Source: an uncultured Collinsella sp. (GTDB lineage: Bacteria > Actinomycetota > Coriobacteriia > Coriobacteriales > Coriobacteriaceae). From it: 42,054 nucleotides of DNA. The translations under genes and the position numbers were made by a program. Position 1 is the stretch's first letter; every line of letters starts with the position of its first letter. Location: positions 1-42,054 of the forward strand of contig UQIL01000022.1 of NCBI GenBank assembly GCA_900541025.1, read 5' to 3'. This document shows, piece by piece, positions 22,350 through 31,835 of the stretch. The notes below the pieces were generated by a model that did not search any database, was not told the DNA's origin, and saw nothing but the letters and a program-made list of their open reading frames with translations.

Positions 22350-25154
22350 CTATAGCGAAACGGATCCGTTTTTCTTGATGCGGGCGAGTATGTTTTTGAG
22401 CTTGTTAAAGTCGAGCGGTTTGGACAGATGGGCGTTCATGCCGGCATCGTGTGCCGCCTTGGCGTCCTCGGCAAAGGCGTTGGCGGTGAGCGCGATGATG
22501 GGGATATCGGCTGCATCGACCTTCTCGCTCAGACGAATCGCGCGGGTTGCCTCATAGCCGTCCATGCCCGGCATCATGATGTCCATCAGAATCGCATCGA
22601 AGCTGCCGGCGGGACGGCCAACGTATAGGTCGACCGCTTCGTTGCCATCGGCGGCGCGAGTTACGACAATGCCTTCGCTTTCGAGCAGCGTCTGGGCAAT
22701 CTCGGCATTCAATTCGTTGTCTTCGGCGAGCAACACGTTCATGTCGGCGAGCGAGCAGTCGAGCACCCCCTCGACCGTATCTGCCCGCGCCTGAGGGTTC
22801 TTGTCGATATCGAGCGGAATCTGGACGTTGAACGTACTCCCCACGCCAACCTCACTCGAAATCTCAATCGTACCGCCCATCAGTTCAATAAGCGACTTGA
22901 CGATTGGCATGCCCATGCCGGTTCCTTGGAACTTGCTGCGCGCATCGTCACCTTCTTGGGCAAACGGTTCATAGATATGCTTTAAAAACTCGGGAGCCAT
23001 GCCAATGCCGGTATCCGAAACGCTAAAGCAAAAGAGCGCGCGCCCATCATCGAGTGGCTTGGTCTTTGAACTAAAGGTGACGGAGCCGCCGCGCTTGTTG
23101 TACTTAATGCTGTTGTCTAACAGGTTGATTATGATCTGTCGGATATGGGTGGGACTGCCGATCATGTATGGCCCCGTGGCGTACGGCAGACTATTGTCCT
23201 GCATTGTGATGCCGTTATCGGATGCGCGGAGCTTGCACAGCACCAGCGTATCGTCACAGAGCTCTTTGAGGTTAAAAGGCGCATGTTCCAGAGTTAGCTT
23301 GCGGTCTTCGATTTTGCCCATCTCGAGGATGTCGTTGATCAGCGAGAGTAGGTGATTGGCGGCAACACGCGCCTTGGCGCGGCTTTCGCGGGCGGCCTGC
23401 ATGTCGCCGTCTTTCAATTCCTCAATTTCGATAAGACCCAGGATGCCGTTGAGTGGCGTACGGATGTCGTGGCTCATGCGCGTGAGGAATGCCGTCTTAG
23501 CGGCGTTGGCGGCATCGGCTTTCTGCTGTTCTTTCTGCGCGCGGTGAAGCGACCAGACAAGGATGACGATGCCGGTGAGCAAAATGCAGATGACGACTGC
23601 CGCAATGACGATGCGGTTGCGGTAGAGAAGTCGAAACGCATCCGATTCTTGCGCCGAGTACGATGTGGGGGAATAACTGCTTGCAGAGAGCGATTCGCCA
23701 GCATTGACGATGCCCTTATTAATGATTCCCAACAGCACGGGCTTGCCGCGCGAAATCAAACACGATAGCTGTGCCGTGTCGGTGAGCTCCTGTGTTTGGA
23801 AATCCTCGATATCGTAGGTGTCGCGGATGGTTTTCAAGCGCGTGCTGGGGACAATGATGCAACTTGCCTCCCCCTTATTGAGGGCTTCGCGTGCCTCGTT
23901 GTCATTCGGATACTCGGTTACCTTTGCGTCGGGGAATAGGTTTTCGAGCTCAAAACGGTTGACGATCGCGTCTGCTGTGCAAGCGATGTTCTTAAGGTCA
24001 CTGTTCAGGTTGCTGCTGCTGTGAATGGCGGCTAGGGAAACCGTTCCCATCGGGTTTGACAGGATGACCCCTGCCTGCTCGGCAAGCCAGTAGTCGCGAA
24101 ACAACGGTAGGGCGACATCGATGGTCCCTGTGGAAAGGGCTTTGGTCATTTGCTCGTTGTTCGAGAACGCTACTGTTGCAACCGTAATGCCAAACTTGTC
24201 GTGCAACGTCGTTGCAAGCGAGGCGAGCGACCCTTCCATTTCGCCGTCGTCATTTTGCGTGCAGTAGGGGAGTTTGTTTTTAAGATAGCCGATCGTGATG
24301 GTGTTGTCGTTTGCTTTGAGCCAGGAGCGCTCGGGGCCGGTGAGCGATGATGAGCCGCTGTTTTGGGCCGAGTAATTCGCCTTGACCTCGTCGTTATAAC
24401 GTGGGTTGACGCGGGCGATTGCCGTCATGGCGGCATTGATATCGTTCATCAGGTCGGGGCGGCTTTTGGGGACGGCAAAATAGTAGTCACTCGAGCCAAC
24501 GTAGAACATGGGCGACGCATCGGGCGACGAGATGGTGTCGTTCATGATGACGGCGTCGACTTCGCCGTTTGCGAGTGCGTCAAAGAGCATGGAGCCTCCG
24601 TCATACTCCCTGTATGTGCAGGTGATTCCTTCGTTGGCGAGCCACTGCTGGCCAACGAAGGTTTGCATAACACCGGAGTTGCAACCGATGGTAAGGCCCT
24701 GGAGCGCTTGGGGGTCACCCTTGGCCAGGTCGTCGCGATCGGGCTTGGCGTAGATGTAGTAGCGCTCGGTGCCCTCGGGGTTCGAGGAAAAGAGCAGCTT
24801 TTGGGTGCGTTCCTCGGAGTAGGAGATGTTGGGCATGAGGTCGATTTCGCCTGCCTCGAGCATGTCCATAAGCTCGGTGAAGGTGCCGGAGACGTATTCG
24901 TACCGCCAGCCGGGCGTGTAGTACGACAGGGTCTGGAGGTACTCGTAACCCCATCCCGATAGACGCTCGCCGGGGGTGCCGTCCTGGAAGCCCTCGTTGT
25001 TGACGAGCCAACCAACGCGGACCGTCTTGACTGGCTGGCTAGAGTCAGCGGCAAAAGCCTGGACAGGCGCGATAGAACTCAGCACGGCAAGCGCGGCGAG
25101 CACAATGGCCAGGGCGCGACATATAACTGAACGAAGGACAGTGGCAGCTCTCAC
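22350..25154 (-). CDS. BvgS-type hybrid histidine kinase with two periplasmic binding domains
   Basis: 934 residues from GTG 25154 (AGGA six bases upstream); TTG 25160 is too close to that site. A signal helix (about 8-37) ends in AFA. Two solute-binding-type domains (SBP_bac_3-like, about 44-270 and 285-490) follow outside the membrane. One helix (about 515-540) leads to a HisKA domain (MSHDIRTPLNG, His562), an HATPase domain (NLLDNSIKYN, DTGIGM, GTGMGMPIV), and a C-terminal receiver (LLAEDNELNAE; Asp858 in LMDIMMPGMDG; KPLD). There is no PAS domain and no C-terminal HPt, so the phosphorelay must pass to another protein or the receiver may be autoregulatory. No response regulator gene lies beside it. 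The ligand is likely an amino acid or other small solute. Confidence 0.93.
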   Translation of the reverse strand: MRAATVLRSVICRALAIVLAALAVLSSIAPVQAFAADSSQPVKTVRVGWLVNNEGFQDGTPGERLSGWGYEYLQTLSYYTPGWRYEYVSGTFTELMDMLEAGEIDLMPNISYSEERTQKLLFSSNPEGTERYYIYAKPDRDDLAKGDPQALQGLTIGCNSGVMQTFVGQQWLANEGITCTYREYDGGSMLFDALANGEVDAVIMNDTISSPDASPMFYVGSSDYYFAVPKSRPDLMNDINAAMTAIARVNPRYNDEVKANYSAQNSGSSSLTGPERSWLKANDNTITIGYLKNKLPYCTQNDDGEMEGSLASLATTLHDKFGITVATVAFSNNEQMTKALSTGTIDVALPLFRDYWLAEQAGVILSNPMGTVSLAAIHSSSNLNSDLKNIACTADAIVNRFELENLFPDAKVTEYPNDNEAREALNKGEASCIIVPSTRLKTIRDTYDIEDFQTQELTDTAQLSCLISRGKPVLLGIINKGIVNAGESLSASSYSPTSYSAQESDAFRLLYRNRIVIAAVVICILLTGIVILVWSLHRAQKEQQKADAANAAKTAFLTRMSHDIRTPLNGILGLIEIEELKDGDMQAARESRAKARVAANHLLSLINDILEMGKIEDRKLTLEHAPFNLKELCDDTLVLCKLRASDNGITMQDNSLPYATGPYMIGSPTHIRQIIINLLDNSIKYNKRGGSVTFSSKTKPLDDGRALFCFSVSDTGIGMAPEFLKHIYEPFAQEGDDARSKFQGTGMGMPIVKSLIELMGGTIEISSEVGVGSTFNVQIPLDIDKNPQARADTVEGVLDCSLADMNVLLAEDNELNAEIAQTLLESEGIVVTRAADGNEAVDLYVGRPAGSFDAILMDIMMPGMDGYEATRAIRLSEKVDAADIPIIALTANAFAEDAKAAHDAGMNAHLSKPLDFNKLKNILARIKKNGSVSL

Positions 25155-25222
25155 ATGCAATCCTAACGAATCGAGACATTACCGCATAAGGATACCAGCC
25201 CAGCCTGCCCAGGCGGCAGCTG

Positions 25223-25308
25223 GTAGTCATTGGGGACGTTCTTAAACGACTAGTCATTGGGGACGTTCTTGTTTGACTAGTCATTTAAGAACGTCCCCAA
25301 TGACTAGT
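25223..25308. repeat. Family B palindromic repeat, locus 2 (two forward arms, one reverse)
   Basis: TAGTCATTGGGGACGTTCTT occurs twice in tandem (25223-25242 and 25251-25270), followed by a reverse-complement arm (AAGAACGTCCCCAATGACTA, 25288-25307). Alternative hairpins can form. It lies between the hybrid kinase and K+ channel genes. Confidence 0.9.
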
Positions 25309-25377
25309 TTCGTTTGCGGGAGAGGCGTGGGACAATACCGAGCGAATGTGATTGGACGTCTGAGAAAAGGGGTCGCG

Positions 25378-25803
25378 ATGAAAAAGCTCAGGACGCTTGC
25401 TGATGTTTTGCGCCAGGCCGGTTTCGTGCGTATCACGGGCCTGTTCCTCATCTTCTATCTGCTGTGCTCGACGGCTGTCTGGCTGTCCGAGCCCACGACC
25501 CTTACGTTTGGCGATGGCCTCTGGTTTAGCTTTGAGACCGTCTCGACCATCGGCTTTGGCGATATCCCGGCCGAAACGCCGGTTGCCCGCGCCATTACCG
25601 TCATTCTGAGCGTTATCAGCATCTTCTACATCGCCATGCTCACGGGCGTGGCGGTGAACTACTGCAATACGCTCATCAAGATGCGTCAAAAGGACACCAT
25701 GGCGCGCTTTATGGACGATCTTGAGCATTTGGAAGAGCTCGATCGTGACGAGCTCGCCGATCTTTCGCGTCGCGTGCGCGAGTATCGTCGACGCCAGCGC
25801 TAA
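25378..25803 (+). CDS. Two-helix potassium channel
   Basis: 141 residues from ATG 25378 with AAAAGGGG at 25365-25372. Helix 1 (about 17-35) is followed by a pore helix (GLWFSFETVS) and the selectivity filter TIGFGD (57-62), a bacterial variant of TVGYGD. Helix 2 spans about 68-93 and is followed by a charged, helical C-terminal tail rich in Glu/Arg (EHLEELDRDELADLSRRVREY) that may form a tetramer coiled coil. It has no RCK or cyclic-nucleotide domain. It likely sets membrane potential or K+ leak. GACAAT at 25331-25336 is a candidate -10 box. It is followed after 33 bases by the LOG-family gene. Confidence 0.9.
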   Translation: MKKLRTLADVLRQAGFVRITGLFLIFYLLCSTAVWLSEPTTLTFGDGLWFSFETVSTIGFGDIPAETPVARAITVILSVISIFYIAMLTGVAVNYCNTLIKMRQKDTMARFMDDLEHLEELDRDELADLSRRVREYRRRQR

Positions 25804-25836
25804 GACGAACGTCGTGCGCCACAACAGGGGGCAAAT

Positions 25837-26370
25837 ATGAACATCACCGTGTACCTGGGTGCCAACACTGGCAATGACCCGGCGTTTCTGCCCGCGGTGC
25901 AGGAGCTGGGCAACTGGATTGGCGCCAACGGGCACGCGCTGGTATACGGCGGGTCCAAATCGGGCCTGATGGGTGCGCTCGCCGATGGCGTACTCGAGGC
26001 GGGTGGACACGTGACGGGTGTTGAGCCGAGCTTTTTTATCGAGGCCGAGCTTCAACATGACGGTATCGACGACCTTATCGTGACGAGCGATATGGCGGAG
26101 CGCAAGGCCAAGATGATTGAGCTCGGCGATGCGTTCATTGCCTTTCCCGGTGGGACGGGCACGCTCGAGGAGATTGCCGAGGTCATGTCCGCGGTGTCGT
26201 TGGGGCACCTGAGTGCTCCGTGCATCCTGTATAACCTGGACGGTTACTACAACGACCTCAAGGCGCTGCTCGGGCACATGATTGATAAAGGGCTTTCGAG
26301 CCCAAGGCGTCAGCACGGCATCTACTTTGCCGACGATTTGCGCGAGATTGCCTCGATTATCAACGGATAA
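25837..26370 (+). CDS. LOG-family (lysine-decarboxylase-like Rossmann) hydrolase
   Basis: 177 residues from ATG 25837 with AGGGGG upstream. It has a Rossmann-type start (TVYLGANTGNDPAF), GHALVYGGSKSGLMGALADGVLEAGG, the arginine-bearing helix DMAERKAKMIELGDAFIAF, and the hallmark PGGTGTLEE (104-112). Members hydrolyse nucleoside 5'-monophosphates such as cytokinin ribotides. Older annotation as lysine decarboxylase is wrong for this motif set. In bacteria without cytokinins the role may be nucleotide salvage. The 33-base gap to the K+ channel gene suggests co-transcription. Confidence 0.92.
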   Translation: MNITVYLGANTGNDPAFLPAVQELGNWIGANGHALVYGGSKSGLMGALADGVLEAGGHVTGVEPSFFIEAELQHDGIDDLIVTSDMAERKAKMIELGDAFIAFPGGTGTLEEIAEVMSAVSLGHLSAPCILYNLDGYYNDLKALLGHMIDKGLSSPRRQHGIYFADDLREIASIING

Positions 26371-26450
26371 GCTTTGAGCCTGCCCCACTATGGCTCCCAA
26401 TGGTGCCGTTCGCGGCGTGGATGGTTGGCTCGTTCGGGCAACGCTCGCTC

Positions 26451-26490
26451 TACAATAAAACGTATCTATGTCGACTTTGACTGCGGGAGG
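26451..26490 (+). promoter_or_regulatory. -10 box and ribosome site of the CLC gene
   Basis: TACAAT at 26451-26456, followed after 28 bases by GGGAGG at 26485-26490 and ATG 26496. No clear -35 hexamer. Confidence 0.45.
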
Positions 26491-26495
26491 TCCCG

Positions 26496-27785
26496 ATGGA
26501 CAACCTTGCCAAACCCACAAACCGCGCGCTGTTTTTAGCTAGCGTTGCCGTGACCGGTGCGTTCGCAGGTGCCGCGGTCTGGCTGTTCTTTTTTGCGATG
26601 GAGCACGGTATCGACTATCTATGGACCGAGATTCCGCACGCGCTGGGCGTCTCTTCGCCCGAGCTTGCCAGCGGCCCGTTTGGCTTTTTGCCGTACCCGT
26701 TTTTTGTCTGCCTGCTGGGCGGCCTGTTAATCGGTCTGTACGAAAAGATGACAGGCACCAAGACCGATAACCTCAACCAGGTGATGGCTAAGGTAAAGCA
26801 AGACGGGCGCTACCCGTACGACAACCTGGGCAAGCTTTCGCTCGCGGCATTGCTGCCGCTGCTGTTTGGCGGCAGCATTGGACCGGAGGCCGGCCTGACC
26901 GGCGTCATCGCGGGTCTGTGCAGCTGGGTCGGCGACCGCATGCGTCGCTTTGGTGCCGAGTTTAGGGAGCTTACGCTGTTGGGCACTCAGGCCGCGCTGA
27001 CGGCGCTCTTTACCGCGCCCGTCTTTGGCTTTGTGGCGCCGCTTGCCGGTAGTGCCGACGGCGACGAGGGCTCTGCGTCCGGCGAGATCACCATCAAGCT
27101 GCCCAAGGCGCAAAAGACGGTGGTCTACGGCATTGCGATTGCCGGCGGTCTGGGTGCCTACCTGCTGCTTGGCCAGCTTGTGGGCGGCGGCATGGGCATG
27201 CCCAGGTTCGAGTCCGCCGAGGTGGGCAACCTGGAACTTACCTGGCTCATTCCGCTGGCGTTGGTTGGCACCGTTTGCGGCTGGCTGTACTTTGTCTCCG
27301 AGCACGCAAGCGAGGCACTGTCCCATGCAATAGGGGAGCGCCCTGTCGTCAAGGCTATGCTGGCCGGTCTGGCGCTCGCCATCTGCGGCACGGTCCTGCC
27401 CTACACCATGTTTGCCGGCGAGACCCAGGCCGACGTGCTCATGGAAACCTACCTGACCATTCCCGCCGGCGTGCTTATCGCGACCGGTCTTGTCAAAGCC
27501 ATGCTGACCCCCGCCCTCATCAACTTGGGTTGGCGCGGAGGCCACTTCTTCCCCGTTATCTTCTCGGGCGTAAGCCTGGGCTATGGTCTTGCCATTCTTA
27601 CCGGTGCCGATCCGGTCTTTTGCGTCGCCGTCTGCACGGCCTCGACGATGGGCGCTGTCATGCGCCAGCCGGTCATGGTCGTGGGCCTGCTGCTCATGTG
27701 CTTCCCACTCAAGGGTATCGTCTGCATGATCATCGCCGCAGCCATCGCCGCCGGCGTTCCACTGCCCAAGCCGCTGCGCAAGTAG
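26496..27785 (+). CDS. CLC-family chloride channel or exchanger
   Basis: 429 residues with about ten hydrophobic helices. CLC signatures are GGSIGPEAGLTGVIAGL (the GxGPE-type anion pathway with its gating Glu) and GWRGGHFFPVIFSGVSLGYG. The C-terminal region CVAVCTASTMGAVMRQPVM is also family-like. No CBS domains follow. It is somewhat shorter than ClcA and has an insertion near 180-205 with acidic residues (SADGDEGSASGE) between helices. The exchange-coupling inner Glu cannot be placed with certainty by eye, so channel versus H+/Cl- exchanger is open. It has its own promoter box and lies after the K+ channel and LOG genes. Confidence 0.9.
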   Translation: MDNLAKPTNRALFLASVAVTGAFAGAAVWLFFFAMEHGIDYLWTEIPHALGVSSPELASGPFGFLPYPFFVCLLGGLLIGLYEKMTGTKTDNLNQVMAKVKQDGRYPYDNLGKLSLAALLPLLFGGSIGPEAGLTGVIAGLCSWVGDRMRRFGAEFRELTLLGTQAALTALFTAPVFGFVAPLAGSADGDEGSASGEITIKLPKAQKTVVYGIAIAGGLGAYLLLGQLVGGGMGMPRFESAEVGNLELTWLIPLALVGTVCGWLYFVSEHASEALSHAIGERPVVKAMLAGLALAICGTVLPYTMFAGETQADVLMETYLTIPAGVLIATGLVKAMLTPALINLGWRGGHFFPVIFSGVSLGYGLAILTGADPVFCVAVCTASTMGAVMRQPVMVVGLLLMCFPLKGIVCMIIAAAIAAGVPLPKPLRK

Positions 27786-27869
27786 CGCGGTGGCGTACGC
27801 CGAGGACATGCCATTTGTCACGGATTTGCGGGGGGCGATCGCGTCCTTCGTGGATTGAGACTCGCGTGG

Positions 27870-28568
27870 CTACAGATCGCGTACTCGATAAACCTTGGTG
27901 CTGACGGTGCAGCTGATTACGCATAGCGCGAGGGCCAGTACGGCAATTCCTGTGCACAGACAGCCAAGGACGGCGGGATCGGGATTCGCTCCGGCAATCG
28001 ACATGAGCCAGTTGCTGATGGGGTTGGAGGAGCTCAGCGTGGCCATGGCAAGGCATCCGAGCAGGGCAAACAAGGCAACGGATAGGCGCAGCGCCTCCAT
28101 GTGTCCAAATCGAAAGAACAACGGCTGTGCCAAAAACACCATCATGAGGGAGATAAGCATCGATGCTGCCGAGGCTATTGCGATCTCAAAGACGGTTTGT
28201 CCTGTCGAGGTCACGCCCGCACTGTTGAAGAGCGGAAGGACGATGATGTTCAAAAGCACGGCGGCGCAGGCCATGATGGCCGAGAAGACAACGATGCACA
28301 GGTAGCGGGCACAAATAATGTCTTTGCGCGAGAAGGGCAACGTCGCCCGATAACGCTCCCAGCCATTTTGATTGTCGAAGCCGGCCAGCGAGCTCATGAC
28401 CATGATGGGCGACATGGCACTGACCGCGCAGGCGCCGGCGCTCATGCCGGAATCGCCATCCGACGCGTTGGCGAGGGTTAACACAACGAAGATGAACAGG
28501 CTGACGCCCGCGATGCTCGGGATAAGCGTGCGAACGATGGCGAGCTCGGACATAAAGGCGCGTTTCAT
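27870..28568 (-). CDS. ABC-2 type permease of a GntR-controlled exporter
   Basis: 232 residues with six hydrophobic helices (about 13-33, 45-65, 90-115, 128-150, 160-182 and 200-225). The segment WERYRATLPFSRKDIICARYL between helices 2 and 3 is typical of ABC-2 permeases (the coupling helix that reads LPVSRK-like). Its start ATG overlaps the stop of the ATPase gene by four bases (ATGA), so the pair are translationally coupled. Together they form the exporter of a YtrA-type operon, in the style of the Pmt or Ytr systems that export peptides or respond to cell-wall antibiotics. The substrate is not evident. Confidence 0.88.
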   Translation of the reverse strand: MKRAFMSELAIVRTLIPSIAGVSLFIFVVLTLANASDGDSGMSAGACAVSAMSPIMVMSSLAGFDNQNGWERYRATLPFSRKDIICARYLCIVVFSAIMACAAVLLNIIVLPLFNSAGVTSTGQTVFEIAIASAASMLISLMMVFLAQPLFFRFGHMEALRLSVALFALLGCLAMATLSSSNPISNWLMSIAGANPDPAVLGCLCTGIAVLALALCVISCTVSTKVYRVRDL

Positions 28569-29446
28569 TTCGAAGCCCCTTTCAGCGTGAGGCGTAGATA
28601 GTCGTCAATGGTTGCCCGATCGCAAGGAATCTCGGGGAAGGCCTCGAGCGTTTCGCGACGGTTGGGCACGAGCACGTCCACGCTATAGGCGTGGTGGACG
28701 GCACGGGCGCCTTCGACGCAAGCCATAAGCTCGGCGGCCTGCGCTTGGGTGCAGTGGGCGATGCCAGCGCGGTCGGTAATGTCCTCGCGCGGCAGGTCAA
28801 ACACAATCGAGCCATTATCGATGCAGATGACGCGGTCGGCGGCGCGATCGAGGTCGGACGTAATGTGGCTCGAGAGCAGTACGCTGCGCTGACCGTCGGA
28901 AACAAAGGCAAGCAGCTCATCAAGCAGCTCCTCGCGTGCCATGGGATCGAGGCCCGCGGTGGCTTCGTCCAAAACGAGCAGCTTGGCCTCGTGGCTGAGC
29001 GCGCAGGCAAGCTGCAGCTTCATACCCATGCCGCGGGAGAGGTCCTTGACCTTTGTCTTGGGATCGAGGCCAAATCGGTTGATGAATCGGGCGAACGTTT
29101 CGCGGTCCCACGTGGGGTACGCTGGGCCTACGAGCGACTCGATCTGGCCCACCTTGAGCGTGGAGGGGAAGGGGCACGTGTCCAGGACGAGACCGACGCG
29201 GGAGCGCAGGCAGCGCTGTGTCTCATCGGGCGCGTCGGCGCCACAGCGCTGCCCAAACAGGTGCACCTCGCCGGCATCGAGCTTGATAAGCCCGAGCGCG
29301 GCGCGAATCGTCGTTGTTTTGCCTGCACCATTGGCACCAACAAAGCCGACGATCTGGCCGGGCTCCACGGCAAGCGTGACGTCGCGCAGCGAAAAGCGGT
29401 CGCTTACAGTGCGTGAGATGCCTTTGAGTTCTAGCAAGTTTTGCAT
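28565..29446 (-). CDS. ABC transporter ATP-binding protein
   Basis: 293 residues. It has Walker A GANGAGKTT, a Q-loop region near DTCPFP, a signature LSRGMGMKLQLACAL (a common variant in this subfamily, replacing LSGGQ), Walker B LLVLDEATAGLDP and H-loop LLSSHITSDLD. A C-terminal extension of about 80 residues (from about 215) resembles that of YtrB-like exporters. The ribosome site is AAAGG, with ATG 29446 lying 23 bases after the GntR regulator gene. The three genes (GntR, ATPase, permease) form one operon, which is the usual layout of YtrA systems. Confidence 0.93.
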   Translation of the reverse strand: MQNLLELKGISRTVSDRFSLRDVTLAVEPGQIVGFVGANGAGKTTTIRAALGLIKLDAGEVHLFGQRCGADAPDETQRCLRSRVGLVLDTCPFPSTLKVGQIESLVGPAYPTWDRETFARFINRFGLDPKTKVKDLSRGMGMKLQLACALSHEAKLLVLDEATAGLDPMAREELLDELLAFVSDGQRSVLLSSHITSDLDRAADRVICIDNGSIVFDLPREDITDRAGIAHCTQAQAAELMACVEGARAVHHAYSVDVLVPNRRETLEAFPEIPCDRATIDDYLRLTLKGASK

Positions 29447-29469
29447 GGTATAGCCTTTCTTGCAGATGG

Positions 29470-29850
29470 CTACTGCATGGTTTCGGGGGCCACCAGGTCG
29501 AGCATCTCGTGCAGTTTGTCGCGCGTGACGCCCAGGGTTTCGGCTTGGCTCGCCGCTTTCGCAAGTAGCTCTTCGATATGGCAGAGCTGGTTTTCGCGCA
29601 AAAGCTCCTGGTTGCCCTCGGCGACAAAACAGCCCTTGCCCTGCACGGTGCAGATAAACCCGAGCTGCTCCAGGTCGGCGTAGGCGCGCTTGGTGGTGAT
29701 GACGCTCACGCCAAGATCGCTTGCGAGCGCACGGATGCTGGGGAGTTTGGCGCCCGCAGCGAGCGTGCCCGATAAAATCTGAGCTTTGACCTGCGAGGTT
29801 ATCTGCTCGTAGATGGGCTTATCGCTCGAATTGGATAGGATGATGTCCAC
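29470..29850 (-). CDS. GntR-family (YtrA-type) transcriptional regulator
   Basis: 126 residues from GTG 29850 with AAGGAG five bases upstream. An N-terminal winged helix starts KPIYEQITSQVKAQILSGTL and continues GAKLPSIRALASDLGVSVITTKRAYADLEQLGFICTVQGKGCFV. A short helical C-terminal arm for dimerisation (about 80-126) has no ligand domain, as in the YtrA subfamily. These regulators repress the operon they head until an inducer arrives, often a cell-wall-active compound. AT-rich palindromes lie upstream at 29878-29912. It is the first gene of the ABC exporter operon. Confidence 0.93.
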   Translation of the reverse strand: MDIILSNSSDKPIYEQITSQVKAQILSGTLAAGAKLPSIRALASDLGVSVITTKRAYADLEQLGFICTVQGKGCFVAEGNQELLRENQLCHIEELLAKAASQAETLGVTRDKLHEMLDLVAPETMQ

Positions 29851-29877
29851 AGCGGCTCCTTAGCTGATGGGCTACAC

Positions 29878-29912
29878 GTGTATATAACCGGTAAGCACAG
29901 TATATATACACT
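29878..29912. promoter_or_regulatory. Candidate GntR/YtrA operator
   Basis: An AT-rich block upstream of the GntR gene with GTGTATATAAC (29878-29888) and the near-palindrome AGTATATATACACT (29899-29912), whose reverse complement is AGTGTATATATACT. YtrA-type repressors bind such sites. Autoregulation is inferred. Confidence 0.45.
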
Positions 29913-30012
29913 ATGCACAGTTATGCAAGAGGCAAATGCTGATTGGGCCGGCTGCCCAGGCCCCAACTGATGAATTTGTCCTGATAGGCGCTCTAGAGCG
30001 AGGTTTCGCGGC

Positions 30013-30060
30013 TACAATAATGCGGTTACAACGACGTAATGCACTCAATGCAAGAAAGGA
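30013..30060 (+). promoter_or_regulatory. -10 box and ribosome site of prfC
   Basis: TACAAT at 30013-30018, then AAAGGA at 30055-30060 before ATG 30066. No clear -35 hexamer. Confidence 0.45.
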
Positions 30061-30065
30061 TCCGC

Positions 30066-31679
<1,614 letters not shown>

Positions 31680-31685
31680 CGCATC

Positions 31686-31720
31686 GGCGCGGTGGCCCTG
31701 CGGGGCTGCCGCGCCGTTTG
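31686..31720 (+). terminator. Stem-loop terminator after prfC
   Basis: GGCGCGG (31686-31692) pairs with CCGCGCC (31709-31715), followed by GTTTG. An inner GGCC/GGGGC stem is also possible. The T-run is short. Confidence 0.5.
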
Positions 31721-31721
31721 C

Positions 31722-31750
31722 TTGCCTTATGCCGTGTGAGCGGCTATTAT
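31722..31750 (+). promoter_or_regulatory. Promoter of the queuosine-precursor transporter operon
   Basis: TTGCCT at 31722-31727 and TATTAT at 31745-31750 with a 17-base spacer. This is the best -35/-10 pair in the window. RNA would start near 31757, ahead of the candidate riboswitch. Confidence 0.5.
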
Positions 31751-31779
31751 ACCCACCGTCGTCTCAAGACCGGGGCGTC

Positions 31780-31829
31780 CGAGCAGTTCGGGTCCGATAT
31801 CCTGCTCGTTAAACCTAAAACCAAAGGAG
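31780..31829 (+). promoter_or_regulatory. Candidate preQ1 riboswitch
   Basis: Stem CGAGCAG (31780-31786) pairs with CTGCTCG (31802-31808) around a 15-base loop containing GGGTCC. An A-rich tail (TTAAACCTAAAACC) runs into the Shine-Dalgarno site AAAGGAG (31823-31829). A loop GGGT could pair with the tail ACC, giving the H-type pseudoknot of preQ1-I switches and hiding the ribosome site. The gene that follows encodes a queuosine-precursor-type transporter, the usual target. The conserved tail AAAACTA is not exact, so this is a candidate only. Confidence 0.4.
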
Positions 31830-31835
31830 TACATA

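Noticed and set aside
25223..25308. CRISPR-like array from the tandem CTAGTCATTGGGGACG units
   Set aside because: Only two direct copies, spaced by eight bases and followed by an inverted arm; no spacer structure and no cas genes.
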